Source: Bacteroidales bacterium UBA1215
GTDB taxonomy: Bacteria; Bacteroidota; Bacteroidia; Bacteroidales; WCHB1-69
Assembly: GCA_002309475.1 (NCBI GenBank)
Contig: DBXJ01000061.1
Coordinates: 389-15,311 of the forward strand
Length of the DNA stretch: 14,923 nt
Direction of reading: 5' to 3'
A program made the position numbers and the translations under genes. Positions 1 to 5,811 of this stretch are shown in pieces; within the stretch, counting starts at the first letter, position 1, and every line of letters begins with the position of its first letter. Under the pieces are notes generated by a model. It saw only the letters and a program-made list of their open reading frames with translations. It was not told the DNA's origin and did not search any database.

Positions 1-30
1 GTCTTTTTCAAACAACTTGCTTATATCCAT
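1..30 (-). CDS. Possible 5' end of a gene running off the window edge
   Basis: On the minus strand an ATG at 28-30 opens a frame reading M-D-I-S-K-L-F-E-K-D up to the window edge. A TAA lies two codons upstream of this ATG, so the ATG is the only start for this frame here. Ten codons cannot identify a family. It lies downstream of, and in the same direction as, the small minus-strand frames at 125-1126, so it may belong to the same accessory cluster. It could be chance. Confidence 0.3.
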   Translation of the reverse strand, partial: MDISKLFEKD

Positions 31-124
31 AATTTATGTTTTAAATTATATTGTCTATGTACTCTTCTATAAAATATTTCTATTGCTGCAATTCACGAAT
101 ATTTTGTACGTTTCGGCTTTATAG

Positions 125-475
125 TCAAACTTTTTTTATATTAGAAAACAACTCACCTTCAAATATCTCGTTACGATAATACTTTATTAGCACATCATAA
201 TTTATTCTAATCCATTGCTGAATCTTATTTATCGTTTCTGCATTAAACGATATGTTGGGATTTTTGATAAGCACCTTCGGATTATCCCTATCTATTGATA
301 TGGGAATCATATTGTCAACGTGCAAACTTTTAGCAGTGTCATTCTGAAACTTTATACGAGGCATATTGTGTTTTCCTGTATTATTCCCAACATCAGGATT
401 AACCCATATTATACAAGGCAGACCACTATGTTGTTGGGAAAAACGAGCCATATCTGCTACTCTACTCATTTTCAC
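125..475 (-). CDS. Hypothetical protein, small Bacteroidota family; real start uncertain
   Basis: The frame encodes 116 residues from a GTG at 473-475, or 114 from the ATG at 467-469. No signal peptide or membrane segment is visible. The N-terminal part (SRVADMARFSQQHSGLPC, then an RIKFQ segment) resembles, from memory, short uncharacterised Bacteroidales proteins that begin with an 'S-Q-x-x-S-G-L-P' block. The C-terminal part ('KIQQWIRINYDVLIKYYRNE') looks like the closing helix of DUF4160-type small proteins, but this is a weak resemblance. The same frame stays open upstream to 688 without any ATG, GTG or TTG, so 473-475 is probably not the true start and the protein may be N-terminally broken. 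No biochemical function can be assigned. Confidence 0.6.
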   Translation of the reverse strand: MKMSRVADMARFSQQHSGLPCIIWVNPDVGNNTGKHNMPRIKFQNDTAKSLHVDNMIPISIDRDNPKVLIKNPNISFNAETINKIQQWIRINYDVLIKYYRNEIFEGELFSNIKKV

Positions 476-688
476 ACCACCACTTGTCGTTGAATTGGAA
501 TTTATCTTTCGGCTATCAGAAACGCTTGAATGTGTATATACCCATTCGTCTCTAATCTTTTGTATGTCTTTAAGTATAATTTCTATAGTGTCAAGAACAA
601 CAAAATCACTAAATGTCCCCCTTTTTTCGTAATGCTCAAGTAGATATTCTACTTCTTGCTCTATTTCATTTAAATATGTTTCCGTGTT
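476..688 (-). pseudogene. In-frame open extension upstream of the 125-475 frame; probable lost start
   Basis: Reading the 125-475 frame backwards, it remains open for 71 more codons until a TAA at 689-691. The translation looks like ordinary protein: a charged helix (IEQEVEYLLEHYEKRG), then FSDFVVLDTIEIILKDIQ and DEWVYTHSS, then a Ser/Thr/Asn-rich linker leading into SRVADMARF. It contains no usual start codon. An ATG at 667-669 lies one base out of frame and runs ATG AAA TAG. One extra A in that A-run would give M-K-I-E-Q-E-V-E in frame, for a protein of about 180 residues. So either the gene has lost one base (natural or sequencing error) or it uses an unusual start. Confidence 0.5.
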
Positions 689-814
689 TTATAATTTATA
701 AAGATTTATAAAAAAGTTTATCTATTTACGTAACGACAAAAAACCATTTTTTAATGATTTTCTGTCATTTTTATTCTTGTTATCTCAATTATATCCACCA
801 AATTATATCTTAAT
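689..814. other. AT-rich stretch between broken frames, no gene seen
   Basis: This stretch is strongly AT-rich, with three near copies of TTTATAA at about 687-712, which could serve as a promoter for the minus-strand frame below. No TAnnTTTG box and no coding frame of useful length was found on either strand. Confidence 0.4.
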
Positions 815-942
815 CTAAAATTCACATGACAATGCATAATATTTAGTATCTACATCAACCAATTTTACATTGTTAATTTGAAAATTTGTCAATTCACTTT
901 GTATTGTATAACAGCACCTGCCCCATCTTTAATTTTTCTCAT
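815..942 (-). pseudogene. Small frame-broken gene with a 5-bp tandem duplication
   Basis: An ATG at 940-942 opens MRKIKDGAGAVIQ and then stops early, after 17 residues, at 889-891. The pentamer TGTAT is present twice in tandem at 900-904 and 905-909 (plus-strand letters). Removing one copy joins the start to a frame reading SELTNFQINNVKLVDVDT, then KYYALSCEF, ending at a TAG at 815-817, to give an intact protein of about 40 residues. This is a natural-looking inactivation by slipped-strand duplication. The start lies 7 bp after the stop of the frame at 949-1122, so the two were probably co-transcribed. The family is not recognised. Confidence 0.5.
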
Positions 943-948
943 AACTAT

Positions 949-1122
949 TTATTTTTTTTGTTCGTCTATATAACCTTGTTCATTGCACCAATCGTGAAAA
1001 TTTTCCTCATCAATTCTGGACATCATATAGTCATTCAACAAACTTTCTTCTATTGATACAAGGTTATCGTATCCATTAAAAATAAGATAATCTTCATTCA
1101 GGTTGAAATCTTCATATCCGTT
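949..1122 (-). pseudogene. Small acidic protein frame with a displaced start
   Basis: A 57-codon minus-strand frame is bounded upstream by a TGA at 1123-1125 and ends with TAA at 949-951. It is acidic and aromatic (GYEDFNLNEDYLIFNGYDN, then LVSIEESLLNDYMMSRIDEE and FHDWCNEQGYIDEQKK), which looks like a real small protein rather than random AT-rich translation. There is no start at its head. An ATG at 1124-1126 sits one base out of frame (ATG AAA CGG ATA TGA), and loss of one A there would give M-N-G-Y-E-D-F in frame. The only in-frame ATGs (residues 33-34) would leave 25 residues. No family is recognised. The composition would fit an immunity-like or antitoxin-like small protein, but that is only a guess. 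Confidence 0.4.
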
Positions 1123-1206
1123 TCATTTGGGAATCAAGAGTGTTCTTGTGTTTATATAGAAAAAATCTATCATGGACAATTACTATTACAATTGCAAAAA
1201 AAATGA

Positions 1207-1214
1207 TACCTTTG
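1207..1214 (+). promoter_or_regulatory. -7 element of the glycan cassette promoter
   Basis: TACCTTTG matches the Bacteroidota -7 consensus TAnnTTTG and ends 18 nt before the ATG at 1233, implying a very short leader. No convincing -33 TTTG is present at the expected 19-21 nt spacing. Confidence 0.6.
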
Positions 1215-1232
1215 CAAATTAAAATATAATGT

Positions 1233-2195
1233 ATGAAGCGGATTTTGGTAACAGGCGGTGCCGGATTTATAGGCAGTCATTTGTGTGCAAGGTTGTTGAA
1301 AGAAGGCAACGAGGTAATATGTTTGGATAATTTTTTTACCGGAACAAAGAAAAATATTGTTTCATTGATAGGAGATCCTTATTTTGAGATGGTGCGTCAT
1401 GATGTTTGCACACCTTATTTTGCCGAGATAGACGAAATTTATAATTTGGCATGTCCGGCAAGTCCCATACACTATCAATACAATGCCATTAAAACGGTAA
1501 AAACATCTGTAATGGGTTCGTTGAATATGTTGGGATTGGCCAAACGGGTGAATGCCAAAATATTACAAGCATCTACTAGTGAAGTATATGGAGATCCGAT
1601 GGTGCACCCGCAAGTGGAATCTTATTGGGGCAATGTGAATCCAATCGGAGAACGTTCTTGCTATGATGAGGGCAAGCGTTGTGCAGAAACTTTGTTTATG
1701 AACTATTACAAACAACACCATGTTAAAATTAAGATAATCAGAATTTTCAACACTTACGGACCTAATATGCATCCGCATGATGGCAGGGTGGTGAGCAATT
1801 TTATTGTGCAAGCATTGCAAAATAAAGACATCACTGTAGCTGGCGATGGCAGTCAAACCAGAAGCTTTCAATATGTGGACGATTTGGTAGAAGGTATGAT
1901 TCGCATGATGGCAACCGATGACACATTCATCGGGCCAGTTAATATTGGCAATCCGGGTGAATTTTCCATTTTGGAATTGGCTGAAAAAGTAATCAAATTG
2001 ACAAATTCCAAATCGCAAATAAAATTTATTCCGCTTCCTTCTGACGACCCTATGCAAAGAAAACCGAATATTGAATTAGCCAAAGAAAAATTGAATGGTT
2101 GGGAGCCGACTATTCATTTGGAAGAAGGATTGTTGAAGACAATAGATTATTTTGACAAATTATTAAAAGATAATCATTACGACTATGCAAGATAG
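1233..2195 (+). CDS. UDP-glucuronate decarboxylase (UDP-xylose synthase), SDR family
   Basis: This is an extended short-chain dehydrogenase/reductase of 320 residues, a normal length for the family. It converts UDP-glucuronate to UDP-xylose using bound NAD+, in the cytoplasm. The N-terminal Rossmann motif is GGAGFIGSH (8-16). The catalytic elements are STSE (114-117) and the Tyr144/Lys148 pair in SCYDEGKR. The flanking SYWGNVNPIG (130-139) and the block HPHDGRVVSNFIVQ (180-193) are the signature of UDP-glucuronate decarboxylases and separate it from UDP-glucose or UDP-galactose 4-epimerases. Arg210 in 'TRSFQYVDD' fits the substrate-binding arginine. It starts the cassette right behind a -7 element and overlaps the next gene by 11 nt. 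A different nucleotide-sugar specificity is possible but less likely. Confidence 0.9.
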   Translation: MKRILVTGGAGFIGSHLCARLLKEGNEVICLDNFFTGTKKNIVSLIGDPYFEMVRHDVCTPYFAEIDEIYNLACPASPIHYQYNAIKTVKTSVMGSLNMLGLAKRVNAKILQASTSEVYGDPMVHPQVESYWGNVNPIGERSCYDEGKRCAETLFMNYYKQHHVKIKIIRIFNTYGPNMHPHDGRVVSNFIVQALQNKDITVAGDGSQTRSFQYVDDLVEGMIRMMATDDTFIGPVNIGNPGEFSILELAEKVIKLTNSKSQIKFIPLPSDDPMQRKPNIELAKEKLNGWEPTIHLEEGLLKTIDYFDKLLKDNHYDYAR

Positions 2196-3132
2196 TGGAC
2201 AAGCATTTGATATACCTATATTATTTATCATTTTCAATCGTTTGGATACTGCCGAAAGAGTTTTTGCAGAGATAAAAAAGCAGCAACCCAAACGTTTGTA
2301 TATTGCCGCAGATGGTCCGCGTGCCAACAAACCCGGCGAAGCCGAAAAATGTCAAAAAGTGCGTGATTTGGCAAAACAAGTGGATTGGGATTGTGAATTA
2401 AAAACATTGTTTAGAGAAAAAAACTATGGCTGTGGTCGTGCGGTAAGCGGTGCCATTAGTTGGTTTTTTGAAAATGAGGAAATGGGAATTATTTTAGAAG
2501 ACGATTGTTTGCCGCATCCTGATTTCTTTCCATATTGTAAAGAATTGTTAATCAAATATAAAGATGACGATAGAATAGGCATTGTTTCCGGTGATAACCT
2601 ACAATTCGGCATCAAATATGGTGATGCTTCTTATTATTTTTCCGCCTATGCCAATATATGGGGTTGGGCATCTTGGAGAAGAACTTGGCAAGGATACGAT
2701 TTGTATCTGAAAGATTATCAATTAGCAGAATTTAAGAAGAATATAGAAATGTATTTTTCTTCGTGGTGTGAGCGGCAAGTGTGGAGAAATAAATTTCTGG
2801 TGATGAAAAAACAAGGCAACAATACTTGGGATTATCAATTTTCATTCTACAATTGGCGACATCATCGTTTGAATATTGTGCCCAATACGAATTTGATATC
2901 CAATATCGGTTTTAATGCAGATTCAACACATACCGGCAGTGTAGCCGATCCAAATTCCAATTTACCCACTGCAGCCATCATGCCGTTGACACATCCTGTT
3001 GATTTTGTGCAAAATAAAGTAGCGGACAAATTTGTCTATAATCATAGTTACAAGAAAAATATATTGCAATTAGTATGGAGAGAATTTTTGTATCTATTCC
3101 GCACAAAACCCACTTTTAGTGAAGATAAATAG
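2185..3132 (+). CDS. GT-A type glycosyltransferase (HlpA-like nucleotide-diphospho-sugar transferase)
   Basis: This 315-residue protein is likely a cytoplasmic or membrane-associated glycosyltransferase. It begins with the nucleotide-sugar transferase strand PILFIIFNRLDTAERVF (11-27), followed by RLYIAADGPR (37-46). The acidic metal-binding motif is IILEDDCLP (102-110, EDD 105-107). A tryptophan-rich block, IWGWASWRRTW (158-168), is characteristic of the family often labelled 'hemolytic protein HlpA-like'. There is no signal peptide or transmembrane helix. The ATG lies inside the end of the UDP-xylose synthase gene and the stop abuts the next gene, so the three are translationally coupled. 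The donor sugar cannot be read from sequence. UDP-xylose is a reasonable guess from the neighbour. Confidence 0.82.
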   Translation: MQDSGQAFDIPILFIIFNRLDTAERVFAEIKKQQPKRLYIAADGPRANKPGEAEKCQKVRDLAKQVDWDCELKTLFREKNYGCGRAVSGAISWFFENEEMGIILEDDCLPHPDFFPYCKELLIKYKDDDRIGIVSGDNLQFGIKYGDASYYFSAYANIWGWASWRRTWQGYDLYLKDYQLAEFKKNIEMYFSSWCERQVWRNKFLVMKKQGNNTWDYQFSFYNWRHHRLNIVPNTNLISNIGFNADSTHTGSVADPNSNLPTAAIMPLTHPVDFVQNKVADKFVYNHSYKKNILQLVWREFLYLFRTKPTFSEDK

Positions 3133-3144
3133 TTGATAGCTAAC

Positions 3145-4326
3145 ATGAAAACTATCTTTTTGCATGTATTGATATTTATTCATCGTTTTCCATTGCGGAT
3201 TTTTTTTCGCAAAAAAACTTTGTCGGACACCATTTTGGTGATAAAAGTGGATGCAATAGGCGATAGTGTGATTTGGTTAGATGCAGCTAAAGAATATAAA
3301 AAGCATTTTTCACAACAGAAATTGGTGCTTTTGTACAACAAGGCATGGCAGGATATTGCCTTGCAACTGCCTTATTTTGATGAATGGATAGCGTTTGATG
3401 CCAAACGTTTTATGCATCAACCATTGTATCGTTTCCGCTTATTGAAACAATTGAATCAATATCATTATCAAAAGATGTTGAATCCTACTTATTCGCGGAA
3501 TTTTTTCCTTCAAGATTGGATAGTGCGGAATGTATATGCAGAAGAAAAATGGGGAATGGTAGGAGACTATCAAAACACCAACAATACCATTGCTAAATTG
3601 ACCCGCAATTTCCAATATTATCAACGTAAGTTGAAAGCCATTGGCGATAAATGGTACACTGTTCTAAAACCGAGTGAAGAAGGAATAAAGATGGAGCTTA
3701 CTCGAAATGCAGAATTTATACGTGCCTATTTGGATAAAGATTTTTGTAGCCGTTTGCCGATGTTTCCTTTTGAAATACGAAAAACCGACAAAATAAAATT
3801 TGAAAAATATGTTGTTTTTTGTTTGGGTGCCAGCACTCCACGAAAAATGTGGTCGGTGGAAAATTTTGCCGAAGTGGCAAAAAATTATATAAACGAATAT
3901 GGCATTGTTGTTTGCGGAGGAGCTAACGAGCAGATGCTTTGTGAACAATTTATAGCATGTGGGCTTCCACAAGAGAAGGTAGTTAATCTATGTGGAAAAA
4001 CCAACCTTTTGGAATTGATAAGTGTAATTAAATATGCGGATTTTACTTTGTCAAACGATACTGCTGCTTCGCATATTACAGTAGCCGTTCGCACACCGTC
4101 GGTGTGTTTGTTGGGCGGAGGTCATTTCGGTCGCTTCCAACCCTACCAGGTGGAAGATATGCAAGCCGACGATGTGAAAATCCTTCCCAAAGTTGTTAGT
4201 GTAAACATGGATTGCTTTAATTGCAATTGGATTTGCCGACATCCTCTTAAAGATGGTAAGTGGCAGTGTATTTGTAATATAGATAAAAATAAAGTAATAG
4301 CAGCAATAGATAGCATTATTCATTAG
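3145..4326 (+). CDS. Glycosyltransferase family 9 (heptosyltransferase-like)
   Basis: This is a GT-B fold transferase of 393 residues from the ATG at 3145. A TTG at 3133, directly after the previous stop, would add four residues. The N-terminus has a hydrophobic, basic stretch (1-22) that could bind the membrane surface. The GT9 N-domain motif is VIKVDAIGDSV (32-42). The C-domain shows GASTPRKMWSVENFAEVAK and the donor-site signature SNDTAASHI (303-311) followed by RTPSVCLLGG, as in ADP-heptose:LPS heptosyltransferases. The C-terminus carries a cysteine cluster: Cys357, 360, 364, 375 and 377. It is the last gene of the cassette, followed by a terminator. By family it should add a sugar to LPS core or a related surface glycan, but the donor is not certain to be a heptose. 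Confidence 0.85.
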   Translation: MKTIFLHVLIFIHRFPLRIFFRKKTLSDTILVIKVDAIGDSVIWLDAAKEYKKHFSQQKLVLLYNKAWQDIALQLPYFDEWIAFDAKRFMHQPLYRFRLLKQLNQYHYQKMLNPTYSRNFFLQDWIVRNVYAEEKWGMVGDYQNTNNTIAKLTRNFQYYQRKLKAIGDKWYTVLKPSEEGIKMELTRNAEFIRAYLDKDFCSRLPMFPFEIRKTDKIKFEKYVVFCLGASTPRKMWSVENFAEVAKNYINEYGIVVCGGANEQMLCEQFIACGLPQEKVVNLCGKTNLLELISVIKYADFTLSNDTAASHITVAVRTPSVCLLGGGHFGRFQPYQVEDMQADDVKILPKVVSVNMDCFNCNWICRHPLKDGKWQCICNIDKNKVIAAIDSIIH

Positions 4327-4346
4327 TTATTGTTTTCATCACATAA

Positions 4347-4372
4347 AAAAAGCTCCTGAAATGGAGCTTTTT
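4347..4372. terminator. Bidirectional hairpin terminator
   Basis: AAAAAGCTCC (4347-4356) pairs with GGAGCTTTTT (4363-4372) around a 6-nt loop TGAAAT. The A-run and T-run flank the GC stem, so it can terminate the plus-strand glycan cassette and the minus-strand small membrane gene that converge here. Confidence 0.85.
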
Positions 4373-4424
4373 GTTTGTCGTACGTGTAATCTTTGAAACT
4401 TATCTCTTGTGTTCCTTTTGATGA

Positions 4425-4676
4425 TTAACGATGTTTTTTGATAAGATTGACAATGGCGATAACGATGATAGCACCAATCAATGCGGTAACTAATGAGCCA
4501 ATCCAGCCATCAAAGTGAAAACCAAATTGTCCTAAAAGCCAGCCGCCTACAAAGCCACCGAGAATTCCCCAAAGTACGTTCCACCAAAAACCACCTTGAC
4601 TTTTGTTAATAAAGAAGCCTGCTAACCAACCGGCTAATGCTCCTGTAAGAATTGAAATAATTAATGATAATAACAT
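4425..4676 (-). CDS. GlsB/YeaQ/YmgE family small membrane protein
   Basis: The protein has 83 residues and three predicted transmembrane helices (about 1-22, 32-52 and 58-79) that are very rich in Gly, Ala and Trp. It has the family pattern GALAGWLAG, WGILGGFVGGWLLG and SLVTALIGAI, and a basic end (KKHR). This matches the 'transglycosylase-associated' (GlsB/YeaQ/YmgE) family, which despite its name has no shown transglycosylase activity and is often stress-induced. The start is the ATG at 4674-4676. It has its own -7 element about 110 nt upstream and a leader that can fold into a hairpin. It converges with the GT9 gene and shares its terminator. Confidence 0.88.
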   Translation of the reverse strand: MLLSLIISILTGALAGWLAGFFINKSQGGFWWNVLWGILGGFVGGWLLGQFGFHFDGWIGSLVTALIGAIIVIAIVNLIKKHR

Positions 4677-4728
4677 GTTTAAAAATTTTTAAGATGAGTA
4701 ACCTATGAATTTAATTCTTGACACCCGT

Positions 4729-4764
4729 TTGTAGTAAATGGCAGCCAATGCTACATCACTACAA
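4729..4764 (-). promoter_or_regulatory. Hairpin in the 5' leader of the GlsB-like gene
   Basis: Read on the minus strand, TTGTAGT (4758-4764) pairs perfectly with ACTACAA (4729-4735). Inside, ATG/CAT and then GCA/TGC can pair around a short TTGGC loop. It lies between the -7 element and the start codon, about 50 nt before the ATG, and is not followed by a T-run. It therefore looks like a leader structure rather than a terminator. Its role is unknown. Confidence 0.5.
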
Positions 4765-4786
4765 GGTTGGGTTTAATTTTATTTTG

Positions 4787-4794
4787 CAAAGATA
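4787..4794 (-). promoter_or_regulatory. -7 element upstream of the GlsB-like gene
   Basis: The minus strand reads TATCTTTG, matching TAnnTTTG. A TTTG lies 15 nt further upstream, shorter than the usual spacing. It predicts a leader of roughly 100 nt. Confidence 0.55.
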
Positions 4795-4891
4795 ATAAAG
4801 TTTCTAATACAAATTTCTTTTTTTCTAAGATTTTTTTTAATATAATATGTATATGCTCTATTTAAAATGCAAATTCACTTTTATATCTTTG

Positions 4892-5680
4892 TTATAGTGG
4901 CAATGCTTTTGTTACCACACTGGTTATCTGATTGAAGATAGTGTTGATTTCAGGAATGTTTTTCTCTATTAGATTGCTGCCTTCTTCAGCGGATATGCCC
5001 ACTTCTTTTATTAAAGGAATTTGTGCCAAAACTCGGGTATTGAGTTCTTGGGCAAGTGTTTGTCCGCCACCTTGACCGAAGATATAGTATTTTTCATCCA
5101 GATGTTTTTGAGGTGTAAACCAAGACATATTTTCTACAATGCCTAAAATGGGTACGTTGAGTTTGTCGGGGGAAAACATATCTGCTCCTTTGCGGGCATC
5201 GTTGACAGACAATGTTTGAGGTGTGGTAACAATAATGGATGCATCAATAACAAGTTGTTGCATGATAGATAATTGGATGTCTCCGGTTCCCGGAGGGAAG
5301 TCAACAATCATATAGTCAATATCTTCCCAATTTGTATTGGTGAATAATTGTAGCATGGTGTTGGCTGCTAACGGTCCTCGCCAAATAACGGCTTGTTTGG
5401 CATCAATCATAAAACCAATGGAATTGATGGCGACACCATATTTTTTTACCGGCTGCATAAGGTCGTCAATGAGGCCGATTTTTTCTTTTTCTATGTTAAA
5501 AATCTTCGGAATAGATGGTCCGTAAATGTCTGCATCTACCAATGCCACTTTGTAGCCTTTTGCCGCCAACGAGATGGCTAAATTGGCAGAAACAGTAGAT
5601 TTGCCCACTCCGCCTTTTCCTGATGCCACCACAACTATGTGTTTTACTCCTTTTAACGATGTTTTTTCTATGCTTAACAT
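4892..5680 (-). CDS. Mrp/NBP35-family P-loop ATPase (Fe-S cluster carrier type)
   Basis: This 262-residue cytoplasmic ATPase belongs to the ParA/MinD-like Mrp family, implicated in Fe-S cluster assembly or transfer. It shows the deviant Walker A GKGGVGKST (21-29), DADIYGPS (49-56), WRGP (100-103), the Walker B region VDFPPGTGD (126-134) and VENM (182-185). Two usual Mrp features are missing. There is no N-terminal MIP18/DUF59 domain, and no upstream frame supplies one. The CxxC that normally follows VENM is replaced by SWFTPQKHLDEKYYIFG. The latter is, to my knowledge, common in Bacteroidota homologues. It is transcribed divergently from the PLP enzyme gene. The ATG at 5678-5680 is the only start giving the full P-loop domain. 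Confidence 0.9.
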   Translation of the reverse strand: MLSIEKTSLKGVKHIVVVASGKGGVGKSTVSANLAISLAAKGYKVALVDADIYGPSIPKIFNIEKEKIGLIDDLMQPVKKYGVAINSIGFMIDAKQAVIWRGPLAANTMLQLFTNTNWEDIDYMIVDFPPGTGDIQLSIMQQLVIDASIIVTTPQTLSVNDARKGADMFSPDKLNVPILGIVENMSWFTPQKHLDEKYYIFGQGGGQTLAQELNTRVLAQIPLIKEVGISAEEGSNLIEKNIPEINTIFNQITSVVTKALPL

Positions 5681-5708
5681 TTTCTTTTGTTTTAATAAAA
5701 ATAAAATG

Positions 5709-5716
5709 CAAAATTA
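5709..5716 (-). promoter_or_regulatory. -7 element of the Mrp-family gene
   Basis: The minus strand reads TAATTTTG, matching TAnnTTTG, and ends 28 nt upstream of the ATG. No clear -33 element was seen. Confidence 0.55.
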
Positions 5717-5759
5717 GCTTTTTTTTGTAAAAATTGTGAAATATAATTAAAAAATATGC

Positions 5760-5767
5760 TACCTTTG
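5760..5767 (+). promoter_or_regulatory. -7 element of the PLP enzyme gene
   Basis: TACCTTTG matches TAnnTTTG and ends 44 nt before the ATG at 5812. A TTG lies about 23 nt upstream as a possible -33 element. It is divergent from the Mrp-gene promoter about 45 bp away. Confidence 0.6.
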
Positions 5768-5811
5768 CCAAATTAAATTCAAAAGATATTAAAATTAAAT
5801 AAAAAATAGAT

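Noticed and set aside
366..632. 88-codon plus-strand frame overlapping the minus-strand frame at 125-688
   Set aside because: Its translation looks like an antisense shadow of the better minus-strand frame, with no family resemblance and no promoter.
687..712. Repeated TTTATAA units, considered as an iteron array or CRISPR
   Set aside because: Copies are short, imperfect and not evenly spaced, with no spacers, replication gene or Cas gene.
726..733. Palindrome TTACGTAA
   Set aside because: Eight-base palindromes arise often in AT-rich DNA; no second copy or associated gene supports an operator.
1..1160. Toxin-antitoxin or polymorphic toxin immunity locus
   Set aside because: No toxin fold, DNA-binding motif or Rhs/T6SS element could be recognised; only small unknown frames are present, so the label would be a guess.
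3133..3144. TTG at 3133 as the start of the GT9 gene
   Set aside because: It would give perfect abutment with the previous stop, but the ATG at 3145 is a standard start and loses only four non-conserved residues.
4800..4891. Terminator for the Mrp gene
   Set aside because: The stretch has A/T runs but no GC-containing stem; only weak AT pairing was found.
5496..5771. Minus-strand frame overlapping the start of the Mrp gene, considered as a missing DUF59 domain
   Set aside because: It is in a different frame, its sequence has no DUF59 motif, and it covers the Mrp promoter.
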